NCBI GenBank assembly: GCA_002706765.1
Contig: PAJV01000016.1
Span: 1 to 64,000 of the forward strand
From: Gimesia sp.
Lineage (GTDB): Bacteria > Planctomycetota > Planctomycetia > Planctomycetales > Planctomycetaceae
DNA: 64,000 bases
Direction: 5' to 3'
Below the pieces are notes generated by a model. It was not told the origin of the DNA. It was given only the letters and a program-made list of their open reading frames with translations, and did no database searches. Both the position numbers and the translations under genes were made by a program. Of this stretch, positions 44,806 to 54,668 are shown piece by piece. The stretch's first letter is position 1. Each line of letters begins with the position of its first letter.

Positions 44806-46239
44806 ATGGCCATTCCCAAAATTGCTATCGTGGGGCGCCCCAATGTTGGCAAAAGTTCCATTTTCAACTGGCTTGCCGGCCACCGTGTGGCGATCGTCGA
44901 CCCGACCGCTGGTGTCACCCGCGATCGCGTGACGTATCTCGTTCATGAAAAAGATCGCTATTTTGAACTGGTGGATACCGGCGGAATCGGCATTACCGAC
45001 AGTGACGATCTCTCAGAAGACATTGAACGCCAGATCCAGGTAGGCATTGATGAAGCCGACCTGATCCTGTTTGTCGTTGATGGTTCCCTGGGGGTGGCAC
45101 ACCTGGATGAAGAAGTCGCCACGCGATTACGGTTGATTGAGAAACCCAAAATCCTGTGTATCAACAAATGCGATTCCACCAAAACCGATGACGAAGCAGC
45201 GCAGTTCTATCACCTGACGAATTCCCCCGTTGTGCTGACGAGTGTCAAAGGGAACCGGAACCGGAATGAATTACTCGATGAGATCATGGATCAGCTCCCC
45301 CCGGCAGAAGAGCTGGAAGAGTCGGAGGGGGATTCGCTGTCGGCGGATCCCGAACTGAAAATTGCCATTGTCGGTCGGCGGAATGTCGGCAAAAGTACCT
45401 TCATCAATGCGCTGGCTGAGTCGGAGCGGATGATCGTGAGTGAAGTCGCCGGCACGACCCGCGACAGCGTCGATATCCGGTTTGAATTCGACGACAAATC
45501 ATTTCTGGCCATTGATACCCCGGGCGTACGAAAACGGAAAAGCCTGGCGAACGACATTGAATTTTACGGCTTAACCCGGGCGAAACGCAGCATCCGTCGC
45601 GCCAATGTGGTGCTGATGTTTTTTGATTCGCAGGAGACCGTTTCCAAAGTCGACAAACAGCTGGTCGCCGAGATTGAAGAAAACCATAAACCCTGTATCT
45701 TCGTGATTAATAAATGGGACCTGGGCCGCGAAAAGAAAATGACCTCGGAAAAATGGGATGAATATCTGACGTCCCAGTTCCGTACCATGCGGCACGCCCC
45801 CGTGGCGTTTGTAACCGCGAAGGACTCCCGCAACATCAAGCAGGTGATCAACCTGGCACAGACGATTTACAAACAGTCACGGATTCGTGTCTCGACCGGT
45901 CGCCTGAATAAGATCGTCCGGGCAGCCATCCAGAACAATCAGCCCCCCTACTCCAAAAACCACCGTCCCAAAATTTACTACGCAACACAGGTGGCCACCG
46001 AGCCGCCCACAATCGTCTTGAAATGTAACGACCAGAAACTGTTTACCGACTCCTGGAAGCGTTACCTGAGCGGCGTACTGCGGGAAGCACTCCCGTTTAA
46101 AGAGATCCCGATTAAAATCTATTACCGCCCGAAAGATGCGAAAGACGAATCGAGCCCCAGCCTGGACATGGTCGAGCAGGAAGACTTCGAAGTTTTCAGC
46201 CCGAACGAGCATCGAAATCAAAAAGGGGATACAGTCTAA
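44806..46239 (+). CDS. der: Ribosome-assembly GTPase Der (EngA)
   Basis: A 477-residue GTPase with two tandem G domains and a C-terminal KH-like domain, needed for 50S assembly. First domain: G1 GRPNVGKS (about 8-15), G3 DTGG, G4 NKCD. Second domain: G1 GRRNVGKST (about 188-196), G3 DTPG, G4 NKWD. The C-terminal ~110 residues (RGRLNKIVRAAIQNNQPPYSKNHRPKIYYATQ) form the KH-like part. The ATG follows a weak GAAAAACG region. Its last four bases overlap the end of the convergent gene at 46236. Confidence 0.96.
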   Translation: MAIPKIAIVGRPNVGKSSIFNWLAGHRVAIVDPTAGVTRDRVTYLVHEKDRYFELVDTGGIGITDSDDLSEDIERQIQVGIDEADLILFVVDGSLGVAHLDEEVATRLRLIEKPKILCINKCDSTKTDDEAAQFYHLTNSPVVLTSVKGNRNRNELLDEIMDQLPPAEELEESEGDSLSADPELKIAIVGRRNVGKSTFINALAESERMIVSEVAGTTRDSVDIRFEFDDKSFLAIDTPGVRKRKSLANDIEFYGLTRAKRSIRRANVVLMFFDSQETVSKVDKQLVAEIEENHKPCIFVINKWDLGREKKMTSEKWDEYLTSQFRTMRHAPVAFVTAKDSRNIKQVINLAQTIYKQSRIRVSTGRLNKIVRAAIQNNQPPYSKNHRPKIYYATQVATEPPTIVLKCNDQKLFTDSWKRYLSGVLREALPFKEIPIKIYYRPKDAKDESSPSLDMVEQEDFEVFSPNEHRNQKGDTV

Positions 46240-47138
46240 TCGAATTTCATTGTCTTGATGTGTGCATTCGCGGCGTCTGCCAGTACGTCGCGGAACATCC
46301 GGTCTGGATTGTCGAAAAAGGCGATGCTGATTCCGCGATCGACAGAGCGAGTGGCCAGTAAACTCAGCATCGGTGTGGGAGGAACATAGCGTTCCATGTA
46401 AATGAGCCGCATGCCAGGCCCCTCAAGATTCAATAGACGCTCAAAGTACTGCATTGCCAGATTGTCATCGCGGGCCAGCACAGCGCCTTTCACCGAGACG
46501 CGCAGTTTCTGCCATTCTTCCGGCGTCAATTCTTTTTTCCAGGCCATGACCTGCTCATGCATGGTATCGAGTTGACTCGACGCTGCTTCGGCAATATTCG
46601 CTTGAATCATCGGCAGCATACTGCGCGTGAAAGCATGCAACTCTTCAGTGCTGAACTCCTGCCGTTGAATCACCTTTTCCAGGAACTGCCTGGAATCAGC
46701 CAGAAGCTGTTGCTGCCGTTTGAGGCTTGTTGCTTCCAGCGCCATGTGCTCGATCTGTTTCTCAACGCGGTCGATCTGCCTATGATAGTCAGCCAGTTGT
46801 TGCAGACGCTGCGTGTCGAGCTGGCCGGCAACGGGTGGGCCGAGCATAAGATAGATCGCTACCGGCATATGCGCAAAGACTTTTACCGTATCGTACCGTG
46901 GAAGAAGCATTTCCGAAGTCGTTTCCGACCCATTGCGGACCAGAACGAGCTTTCCATCCTCAAGCAGAATGATCGGCCCGCCAGAGGCGAGGTCTAACTT
47001 CCTGGCGACCGCATGCGCATTGATGAACTCACGATTCAGGTTCACCAGCGCGGTGCTCGCTGCTGCATTGATCTCTTCTGATTCAGCGGTGTGGGGCAAT
47101 ATCATCAAGATCAGGCCCGCGAAAATCATTCGTCTCAT
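46236..47138 (-). CDS. Exported hypothetical protein
   Basis: A 300-residue protein with a signal peptide (MRRMIFAGLILMILPHTAESEE). The mature part is helical, with a probable coiled coil (QQLADYHRQIDRVEKQIEHMALEATSLKRQQQLLADS, about 133-170), and a C-terminal half rich in charged residues (EEWQKLRVSVKGAVLARDDNLAMQYFERLL). I recognise no domain. The start is ATG at 47136-47138, with GGAGG 7 nt upstream. It overlaps der tail to tail by four bases, so transcription of the two may interfere. Confidence 0.75.
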   Translation of the reverse strand: MRRMIFAGLILMILPHTAESEEINAAASTALVNLNREFINAHAVARKLDLASGGPIILLEDGKLVLVRNGSETTSEMLLPRYDTVKVFAHMPVAIYLMLGPPVAGQLDTQRLQQLADYHRQIDRVEKQIEHMALEATSLKRQQQLLADSRQFLEKVIQRQEFSTEELHAFTRSMLPMIQANIAEAASSQLDTMHEQVMAWKKELTPEEWQKLRVSVKGAVLARDDNLAMQYFERLLNLEGPGMRLIYMERYVPPTPMLSLLATRSVDRGISIAFFDNPDRMFRDVLADAANAHIKTMKFD

Positions 47139-47204
47139 GTTCCTGCCTCCCTGGTATGGAATCAGCTTTCGGATCTAATCACAGTCGGAGCTTGAAAAGC
47201 CCAC

Positions 47205-47216
47205 CTTAAAGTCGAA
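47205..47216. repeat. Left copy of imperfect direct repeat flanking the AT-rich gene
   Basis: CTTAAAGTCGAA, matching CTTAAAAAGTCGAA at 50275-50288 apart from a 2-base gap. The two lie just outside the two ends of the AT-rich HD-GHKL gene and may be the scar of an insertion; chance is possible. Confidence 0.35.
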
Positions 47217-47311
47217 TATACTTTTAGCAGTGCATTGCGAGTAAGAGTTGAATTAGCTTTGCAAACCACTGGCTCAGTAAATGAATAGCCATTCGACCTA
47301 ATCTAGAAGAA

Positions 47312-50257
47312 TCACATTTGAAGATTTTCCCCATTTGGGCCCTTGGTACGGAATACTTCACTAATGTATGGGATGCCGCGTGATTGAAGCGATTTCCATT
47401 TTGTTATGTATTCATCAAGCTCTTTAAATGCCTTCACGAACTTATTTGAACGATCTGATTGTTTGTATGGAATGATTTCGTCTTCCATGTACGATGACCA
47501 AATTTCATCAAAAATTGGATTTGCCGAATATTCTACACTTGGGTTACTGATTTCAGCGGCGATGTAGTTGCCTTGACGGACGCCTTCACACACTTGTGGT
47601 GACAGATTCTCAATCATCGGAGGTGCTTCTTCAGATTTGTGAAGGATATCAATTTCTGCACCTCCAATAGAATGGAGATTCACACTTGTTAGGTCAATTT
47701 GCCCATCAATATACTGAGAACAGTATTGAGCAAGATTAGTCTTGAGGAACACGCTTGCATTTTCACTCTTTGTGAAGAATTGAGGGTGGGGGCCGAGATT
47801 CTTAATATTGAATCCAAGTGAATGTGCAAGAACCATTGGAATAGTTTTCATAGGTATAATATCTAAAGATGTAGCCCCAAAAAAGTAGAAGTGATCTGGT
47901 CGAAAAGAAATTTCCGGCAGTGGCAGATTTTTATCGAGCGAAATAATAAGTGTTACTTTTGAAGGAGCAAGATTGCGTAAGCTCGTCACATGCTGCACAC
48001 CAGTGCCATACGAGGAATAAAACCAATGCCCGGATGGATTAAACGAAATAAGAGGTCCTTCCGATTCACCTGGATAGTTCAAAAAGGAATATTTTGAAAA
48101 CCGATTGTGACTTCCTGGCAATTGTTCTGGTGCAAATACAAGACAGAATGCAATGAAATCTCGAGTTACATCAGCTAATAATTCGTCTCGAAATGGAATT
48201 GCATGTTCGATTGTATTAAATCGCTGCAGTGAAAGTGGAAACACGCCGTTACGATCAACCACCGCCACATTGGGACGCGAGACAGGTGTCGAAAGATCAA
48301 TTCTATTTGGTCTATTTTCCCATGTTAAATTTCGGTTGTATCCTCTTGATGATGCGCATCTACCGATCGTTATTCCATTACATACAACTGCTGCACCTTT
48401 TCCATGAGTCCAAAATATTTGTCCAAACTCCTGACTCTCGATTTGATGCCAGTCATCGGGAAGTTCTTCCCCTGGCATTGGCACTGGAGTCACTTTGGCC
48501 AGCGAGGAGTTTGTGTCGATATATCGCTCGATCTGTGGAGAGTTCCATCTATACCAATCCCATTCTAACCCATTGTCCTGAGCTAGTCTCTTGTAGATTT
48601 CTTCAGAGATACTAATTGTTATTTTTGTGCCTACATTTTGTCGCTTTATCTTTCTGTATTCTATAAACTCATCATCAATTGACGCAGAAAAGGTGAGCGC
48701 CTGATCTTCTGGAGTTTGATAGTGCCTGGTTGTTACTGTGATTCGTTCTCCAAGTAAGAAGCCTGCTAAAACACCAATACCGAATCGACCTGATCGTGCA
48801 ATATTTGGGGTATTTTTGATCTCGAAGTTCCTTTTCCAAGTTTCGGAATCACGGAAAGATGCACCAGCACAAAGAAAATAATTTTGGAGCACGTCTTCAT
48901 TCATTCCGATACCAAAATCTTCTATCTCAAAAATAAATTCCTTACTATCGGCTTTTATACCAGCTCGAATTGGAAGTAGCGGTTCATCAGTTAGCTTATG
49001 TAATTCTTGAGTGGCATCTATAGAGTTTTGGATTAGCTCACGTATTCCAACTTCAATTTGATCTTCGTATAAAGGCCCTACCAATTTGTTCATCAGCTTG
49101 GCACCAGCTGTATGGAATTGGAACTTTTTTGGAATGAATATTAAAGAATTTCGCAGCGAAGATTCGTTATCAAAATTACTTTTCAGACGACGTATTGTAA
49201 GCCCTACTGATTTCAAATCAGGCTGTAAACTAAAAATTTCTCCTAAGACAGCCCATGTCAAATCGAGTTCTTTCTGAATGTCAGTAAATAGTTCGTGCAA
49301 CCTTAGATATGTTCCGAGATCTTTGGGATTTGCTAAAACAAATAGTGCTTCAGAATCTTTTTCATCAATTCTCAAATCATCAATTGCTTGATGGGCACAC
49401 CATTCTTTTTTCGAGATTGGGTTATGGATTGAACGAAGAGAGAGTGACATTGAAGGTGCGCGCTCACTTTCCACGTCAAGATAATCAGCTATTCTAAGAG
49501 CTGCCATCAGTAAGACGGGGTGCGTATCAAGGCACCTAATTTTGCCATGGTATTTCTCCTCAAGTGTCGAAAATGTATCCCTTAAACTGAGGTGATGACT
49601 ACGAGCGATGAACCCAACTAAATAATCATGTTTACAACCATTTTGTATTAGCCTAATCGGTCTATCTTTACCGGGAAAACCAAATAGGGCAAACTCTTGT
49701 GCAAGCAGTGCATGATGTTTTCGAATGAATTCACCAATTAGCTTTCGTTGTTGCTTTGTCCAAGTGTCTGATGAATCGAGAGGAATAGGCTGCTGAACAA
49801 CACTCTGTAGACTAATATTTGATACTGGGTTGACTTTATTACCAAGCACATCATCCAACTTCTTAGCATTCCATTTTTCAGCATCCATTACGAATTCTGT
49901 CCAAAGTGCTGGCCATTCTGTAGAAGTACACCATCCACCTTTCACAATCTGAATGAAACCATCTTCATTCAGATGCATGGCGATATCATGTAGTAATACG
50001 GCAGCAGTTAGAACGTACACATCTTCAGGAGTCATTTTATCTAATGCATCATTATTCAGGATTGATGCTGAACTATTTAGAACTCGTTGAAAGTGTGGTG
50101 TAGCGTGGTCTGTAAATTCTGGAAAGAATGTCAGACCTATAGTCGGGTCACCGATAATCTGCGAAGCGGTACTTAATACAGCAAGTGTCTTTGATTCAAC
50201 ATCATGTCCCTCGATCTTCGACTTAAAGACTTTGGGGAGCTTAAGAGTAATGCTCAT
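47312..50257 (-). CDS. HD-domain and GHKL ATPase fusion protein
   Basis: A 981-residue protein, unlike the neighbours in base composition: one line (49081-49140) has 23/60 G+C against 38/60 in the next gene (50641-50700). Residues ~45-100 hold an HD-type site: H51-A-T-P-H55, then LLH90-D91-IAMH95. Further His segments occur at ~205-265. Residues ~385-520 are a GHKL ATPase: N-box IRELIQNSIDATQEL (~404), DFGIGMNED (~445), GRFGIGVLAGFLLGE (~489). The rest is long and unassigned. Such HD/GHKL proteins resemble the HSP90-like ATPases of bacterial conflict systems. The start is ATG at 50255-50257 (GGAG 6 nt upstream). Defence is inferred, not shown. Confidence 0.85.
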   Translation of the reverse strand: MSITLKLPKVFKSKIEGHDVESKTLAVLSTASQIIGDPTIGLTFFPEFTDHATPHFQRVLNSSASILNNDALDKMTPEDVYVLTAAVLLHDIAMHLNEDGFIQIVKGGWCTSTEWPALWTEFVMDAEKWNAKKLDDVLGNKVNPVSNISLQSVVQQPIPLDSSDTWTKQQRKLIGEFIRKHHALLAQEFALFGFPGKDRPIRLIQNGCKHDYLVGFIARSHHLSLRDTFSTLEEKYHGKIRCLDTHPVLLMAALRIADYLDVESERAPSMSLSLRSIHNPISKKEWCAHQAIDDLRIDEKDSEALFVLANPKDLGTYLRLHELFTDIQKELDLTWAVLGEIFSLQPDLKSVGLTIRRLKSNFDNESSLRNSLIFIPKKFQFHTAGAKLMNKLVGPLYEDQIEVGIRELIQNSIDATQELHKLTDEPLLPIRAGIKADSKEFIFEIEDFGIGMNEDVLQNYFLCAGASFRDSETWKRNFEIKNTPNIARSGRFGIGVLAGFLLGERITVTTRHYQTPEDQALTFSASIDDEFIEYRKIKRQNVGTKITISISEEIYKRLAQDNGLEWDWYRWNSPQIERYIDTNSSLAKVTPVPMPGEELPDDWHQIESQEFGQIFWTHGKGAAVVCNGITIGRCASSRGYNRNLTWENRPNRIDLSTPVSRPNVAVVDRNGVFPLSLQRFNTIEHAIPFRDELLADVTRDFIAFCLVFAPEQLPGSHNRFSKYSFLNYPGESEGPLISFNPSGHWFYSSYGTGVQHVTSLRNLAPSKVTLIISLDKNLPLPEISFRPDHFYFFGATSLDIIPMKTIPMVLAHSLGFNIKNLGPHPQFFTKSENASVFLKTNLAQYCSQYIDGQIDLTSVNLHSIGGAEIDILHKSEEAPPMIENLSPQVCEGVRQGNYIAAEISNPSVEYSANPIFDEIWSSYMEDEIIPYKQSDRSNKFVKAFKELDEYITKWKSLQSRGIPYISEVFRTKGPNGENLQM

Positions 50258-50274
50258 TGTGTTCTCCACGTGGG

Positions 50275-50288
50275 CTTAAAAAGTCGAA
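50275..50288. repeat. Right copy of imperfect direct repeat flanking the AT-rich gene
   Basis: CTTAAAAAGTCGAA, partner of 47205-47216. It sits between the start of the AT-rich gene and the end of the amidohydrolase gene. Confidence 0.35.
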
Positions 50289-50293
50289 GATTG

Positions 50294-51166
50294 TCATGCT
50301 AAATGATAAAACGCTGCCGCGTTGTCGTGAAACAGTTTTCGTTGAAACGTCTCTCCGCGATCCTGCACAATCCACAGGAGTGCCTGATACCAGCTTTCGA
50401 AGTCTGCCGTCAGCGTGCAGACGGGCCAGTCGCCGCCGAAGAAGACGCGGTCTTCTCCGAACGTATCCAGGCAGAAGTCGATGTTCTGTTTTAAGTCTGC
50501 AGGCTGCCAGGCTCCCCTGGTGGCGGTCGCGATGATTCCCGATATCTTGCAGAACACGCGATCGGATTCAGCCATCCGCCGCATCCCCGTTTCCCAGTCC
50601 GGGCGGTCCTGTTGCTGATCGGGCTGCACGCTCATGTTGCCGCAATGATCGATGATGAAGCGTGTCTCCGGGCAGGCGTCGACCAGCTCGACGGCGTCCT
50701 GAATCTCGGCCGGTCGCATACACAGATCAAAGCTCAAGCCCAGGTCTCCCAGCAGCCGGATATTTTCTTTGAATTGCGGCGTGAGACACATGCCCCGCGG
50801 ACGATCGGGATCGTGCAGGATCGTTCTGACTCCCTTCATGAACGGATTGCCGGTAAACTCTTTCAGATAGCCGGCGAAGCTGCTTTCGCCGGGACAGCCA
50901 CCGATGACGGCACCAGACATCGGATTATCGTCCGCCTCACATAATGCCAGCACGTATTGTGCTTCCTGCCGCTGTAAACCTGGGTGTACATTCACTTCCA
51001 TATACACCGACTTCACCACAGGACAATTGCGGGTCGCTTCCCGGTAATCGGCCATGCGGAAGCTGTTTCGCAGGACGTCCATGCCGGGCAAATCGAGCCA
51101 GGGAAGCTGGAACAGGTCTAAATCCCAGAGGTGCTGATGCGTGTCGATAACGGGGATCGGATCCAT
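50294..51166 (-). CDS. Amidohydrolase-2 family hydrolase
   Basis: A 290-residue TIM-barrel hydrolase. The metal-binding DTHQHLWD lies at residues ~8-15; further His/Asp ligands lie in FIIDHCGNMS (about 170-179) and in VFFGGDWPVCTLTADFESW (about 247-265). This matches the group containing L-fuconolactonase and 2-pyrone-4,6-dicarboxylate lactonase, so lactone hydrolysis is likely; the substrate is unknown. The start is ATG with AGGAGA 8 nt upstream. It lies just downstream of the promoter region shared with the MutS-like gene. Confidence 0.85.
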   Translation of the reverse strand: MDPIPVIDTHQHLWDLDLFQLPWLDLPGMDVLRNSFRMADYREATRNCPVVKSVYMEVNVHPGLQRQEAQYVLALCEADDNPMSGAVIGGCPGESSFAGYLKEFTGNPFMKGVRTILHDPDRPRGMCLTPQFKENIRLLGDLGLSFDLCMRPAEIQDAVELVDACPETRFIIDHCGNMSVQPDQQQDRPDWETGMRRMAESDRVFCKISGIIATATRGAWQPADLKQNIDFCLDTFGEDRVFFGGDWPVCTLTADFESWYQALLWIVQDRGETFQRKLFHDNAAAFYHLA

Positions 51167-51327
51167 GCGAGAGGTCTCCTGTGGGAACGGGAATGGAAGT
51201 CCTGTTTTACCCGGATTTCAGACCTATTGCAAATCAGAATTCGCCTCTGTTTACGCTGGTATTGCGTCTCTCAATAGGTTAGAAGTGAGCTTTAACCAGT
51301 CAGAGTTCTCGATAGTTTACCAGTTCG

Positions 51328-53190
51328 ATGCAACCTTCCCCAACCCAACAGACTCCCCGAATCGAGTATGAACGGCGGCTTGAAGACCGATCGGGCAAGG
51401 TACAGGCACTGGTCAGACTAAGCGACCGCTATTCCACCTTGAGAGGCCTGGTATTTATTGCCGGGATCGCTGTTCTGCTGGCAGCGACGGTCTGGGGGGC
51501 ACTCAGCCTGAAATGGATTGCCGCCCCGATCCTGGCATTCGTATTCCTGATTATTTTACATGCCCGCTGTATCCGTCGACTGAAACGGGCACGACAGGCG
51601 GAAACCTATTACCGCACTGCGCTGGACCGTTTGAATCACCGGTGGATCGATGTCCGACCTGCGGGAGAGGAATATTACGATCCGCAGCACATGTACGCTG
51701 GCGACCTGGATCTGCTGGGACGGGGCTCCCTGTTTCAACTGATCTGCTCGGCACGCACGAAACTGGGCGAAGAGACACTGGCCCGCTGGTTATTATCGCC
51801 TGCACAGGCCGAGGAAATCAGGGCCCGCCAACAGTCGGTCGAGGAACTGCGAAACGAACTCGATTTTCGCGAAACACTCGAACTGCTGGAGGCAGAACAA
51901 CACGGCGACATCGAACAGACTCATCTGTCAGACTGGGTCCGACAGCCCCTCATTCAGATTCCTGCCGGCCTGAAATGGGCCTCAATGGTTACCGGCGTGT
52001 TTGCCGCACTGGCTGTCATCAGCTGGCTGCTGTCGTACTCGGGCATTGCTCCGATCTGCATTGCGATCATTATTCAGGTCTGCCTGTTATTCTGCATTGG
52101 CTCACGCATTCGCGAACTGTTGAACCAGACCGACGAAGTTCGTGACGGGCTGTCGGTGCTTGCGGATGTCCTCTCGTTGATTGAACAGCGGGAGTTTCAT
52201 TCACCGCATTTGACAACAATTGTCACGGCCCTCCAGACCGATGGCGTCCCGCCGTCGCGGAGTATTGCCCAGCTCCGGCGGAATATCCAGGGATTGAATA
52301 ACTGTTTTCGTAATCAGTTTTCGGCTCCGTTGACGATCCTGCTGGGGATTCCCTTTCATTACATGTTCGCCATCGAGCGCTGGCGGCAACGGGTCGGGCC
52401 GCACTGTCCTGAATGGCTGGCAGCGGTCGGCGAATTCGAGGCACTCTGCTCCCTGGCCGGTTATGCTTACGAACATCCTGAAGATCCCTTTCCGGAGATC
52501 GCAGATCCTGCGAATGGACCGCGGTTTGAAGGCGTTGCGCTGGGACATCCGCTGATTCCCCTCGAACAGGTGGTACGCAACGACGTGACCCTGAATACAG
52601 AGCAGCGTCTGCTGATGATCAGCGGTTCCAACATGTCCGGCAAAAGTACTTTGATGCGGACGGTGGGGACCAATTTTGTACTGGCGCTGGCGGGTGCTCC
52701 TGTGCGGGCCGCCAGTCTGACCGTATCGCCCATGCAGGCCGGTACCGCGATGCGGGTCCAGGATTCTCTGCAGCAGGGCGCCTCGCTGTTCTATCAGTCC
52801 GTGGCCCGCCTTTCGGCGGTGGTGCATCTGGCAGACGCTGCAGTGCCGGTCCTGTTTCTGTTAGATGAAATCCTGCAGGGTACTAATTCGCATGATCGGC
52901 GGATCGGCGCCCAGAGCGTGATTGAAACGTTGATCGAACGGGGGGGCATCGGCATTGTCACCACGCATGATCTTGCTCTCACCGAAATCACGGCCCAGTT
53001 TGGTTCCCAGGCGAAAAACGTGCATTTTGAAGACCAGCTAATCGATGGGAAAATGGCCTTTGATTACCGGATGCGTCCCGGTATCGTGGAACACAGCAAT
53101 GCCCTGGAACTGATGAAGATGATGGGCATTGAGCTCAAAGCACTGGATACCGAAGCCGATGATCCGAAATCGGCAGACCTGACGCAGTAA
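51328..53190 (+). CDS. Membrane-anchored MutS-like ATPase
   Basis: A 620-residue protein with two membrane pairs near the N-terminus (about 33-78, GLVFIAGIAVLLAATVWGA and APILAFVFLIIL; about 220-255, VTGVFAALAVISWLL and ICIAIIIQVCLLF). The C-terminal domain is MutS domain V: Walker A SGSNMSGKS (about 433-441), the ST motif ARLSAVVH, Walker B LFLLDEILQGTNSHDRR (about 509-525) and the switch TTHD. It lacks the mismatch-recognition domain, so it is unlikely to do classic mismatch repair. Function is unknown. It is convergent with mgtE. Confidence 0.88.
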   Translation: MQPSPTQQTPRIEYERRLEDRSGKVQALVRLSDRYSTLRGLVFIAGIAVLLAATVWGALSLKWIAAPILAFVFLIILHARCIRRLKRARQAETYYRTALDRLNHRWIDVRPAGEEYYDPQHMYAGDLDLLGRGSLFQLICSARTKLGEETLARWLLSPAQAEEIRARQQSVEELRNELDFRETLELLEAEQHGDIEQTHLSDWVRQPLIQIPAGLKWASMVTGVFAALAVISWLLSYSGIAPICIAIIIQVCLLFCIGSRIRELLNQTDEVRDGLSVLADVLSLIEQREFHSPHLTTIVTALQTDGVPPSRSIAQLRRNIQGLNNCFRNQFSAPLTILLGIPFHYMFAIERWRQRVGPHCPEWLAAVGEFEALCSLAGYAYEHPEDPFPEIADPANGPRFEGVALGHPLIPLEQVVRNDVTLNTEQRLLMISGSNMSGKSTLMRTVGTNFVLALAGAPVRAASLTVSPMQAGTAMRVQDSLQQGASLFYQSVARLSAVVHLADAAVPVLFLLDEILQGTNSHDRRIGAQSVIETLIERGGIGIVTTHDLALTEITAQFGSQAKNVHFEDQLIDGKMAFDYRMRPGIVEHSNALELMKMMGIELKALDTEADDPKSADLTQ

Positions 53191-53200
53191 ACGTGCTTCG

Positions 53201-54547
53201 TCAGTTGACCAGGTAGAGTGCCACCTGAAAGTAGATGATCAGCCCCAGAATGTCGACCAGCGCGGTAATGAAAGGATTCGACATCATCGCCGGGTCCATT
53301 CCCAGTTTGCGGAAGCCCATCGGCAGCATGCCCCCTGCGGAAATCCCCATCAGTACGACCAGGAAAACGGCCAGCCCCACCACCGATGCCTGGATCAACT
53401 GAGAAGTGAAAAACCAGGAAACCAGAAAACTGATCACCGACAACAGACTCCCCAACAACAGCCCGAGCTGTAATTCCTTACGCAGCAGGGCGCGTAATTC
53501 ATCGCGCTGAATATTCGACTCCAGTGCCATCGCCCGGATGATCAGCGTGGCAGACTGTGAACCGGCATTTCCACCGCTGGCCAGGATCAGGGGGATAAAC
53601 AGCACCAGCCATTCATACTTGTCCGAAACCCCTTCAAAGTGTTCAAGCACTTTCGCCGCCAGAAACGAGGGGACCAGCAGAAAAATCAGCCAGCCAGCCC
53701 GCTTCTGAATGACCGTCTTTAAAGGTGTGGAAAGATAACTGTCTTCCAGGGGCTCGACCGCTGCCAGGCGATACGCGTCTTCCGTCGCTTCTTCCTGCAT
53801 AATATCGATGGCATCATCGTGGGTCACAATCCCGACCAGTTGATTCTGATGGTCCACGACCGGAATGGCGATGAAGTCAAAGCGGGCCATCTGCTGGGCG
53901 ACAAATTCCTGGTCGTCATCGACGCGGACGGAAATCACATCTCGATTGGTGATTTCAGAAAGGGGACGCGCCGGGCGGGCAAAGATCAGCTCGCGCAGCG
54001 AGACAATTCCCTGCAGGCGCCGCCCTTCGTCCACCACGTAGATATACGAAATGATTTCACTGTCCGGTGCCTGTTGTCGCAAACGTTCCAGCGCCTGAGC
54101 CACGGTGATATTTTCGGGTAACGACGCGTATTCGGTCGTCATGATCGCGCCGGCGCTGTCTTCCGGATAGGAAAGCAGTTTCCGGATATCGCTGCGTTCC
54201 GCCTGTGCCATCAGAGGCAGCAGCTCTTCCACATGCTCATCATCCATTCGCGTCAGCAGGTCAACACGGTCGTCCGGCGCCATCTCTTCAATCAGCCGAG
54301 ACAGCGGCCCCCGTTCGATCACGCCGACAATTTCAATCTGCTGAGGCAGAGGCAGGAACTGAAAGATCTCGGCCTGCTTCTGAGGATCACAGCAGCTGAG
54401 AACCTGCCAGACATTCTGGCTGTCGAGCTCCGCCAGGATCTCCGCCGTGACTGCGGGATAGAGGGCTTCACAGAACTCCTTGACCCCTGCATGATCACCT
54501 TCATCCATCAGTATCCGAAGCTCTGGTAGCAATAATCGCCCATACAT
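53201..54547 (-). CDS. mgtE: Magnesium transporter MgtE
   Basis: A 448-residue Mg2+ channel. The N-terminal helical domain (about 1-130) ends with the MgtE_N repeats (VGVIERGPLSRLIEEMAPDDRVDLLTRMDDEHVEELLPLM); two CBS domains follow (about 135-250, with MTTEYASLPENITVAQALERL and SVRVDDDQEFVAQQMARFDFIAIPVVDHQ), and the C-terminal ~180 residues hold five helices, with the pore segment LASGGNAGSQSATLIIR. CBS domains sense Mg2+ and close the pore. The ATG lacks a clear ribosome site. No M-box riboswitch is seen in the short leader. Confidence 0.95.
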   Translation of the reverse strand: MYGRLLLPELRILMDEGDHAGVKEFCEALYPAVTAEILAELDSQNVWQVLSCCDPQKQAEIFQFLPLPQQIEIVGVIERGPLSRLIEEMAPDDRVDLLTRMDDEHVEELLPLMAQAERSDIRKLLSYPEDSAGAIMTTEYASLPENITVAQALERLRQQAPDSEIISYIYVVDEGRRLQGIVSLRELIFARPARPLSEITNRDVISVRVDDDQEFVAQQMARFDFIAIPVVDHQNQLVGIVTHDDAIDIMQEEATEDAYRLAAVEPLEDSYLSTPLKTVIQKRAGWLIFLLVPSFLAAKVLEHFEGVSDKYEWLVLFIPLILASGGNAGSQSATLIIRAMALESNIQRDELRALLRKELQLGLLLGSLLSVISFLVSWFFTSQLIQASVVGLAVFLVVLMGISAGGMLPMGFRKLGMDPAMMSNPFITALVDILGLIIYFQVALYLVN

Positions 54548-54668
54548 GCGGAATGCCTCGTTTGCCTGAGATGTAGATCCGTTTCACAAACCGGATTCTG
54601 GTTTTACCAGGCAGAAAGCGGGAGCGACTCGACTCTCTCTGCCGGCCTGGCCGGTTTCTCTGTAAAAA

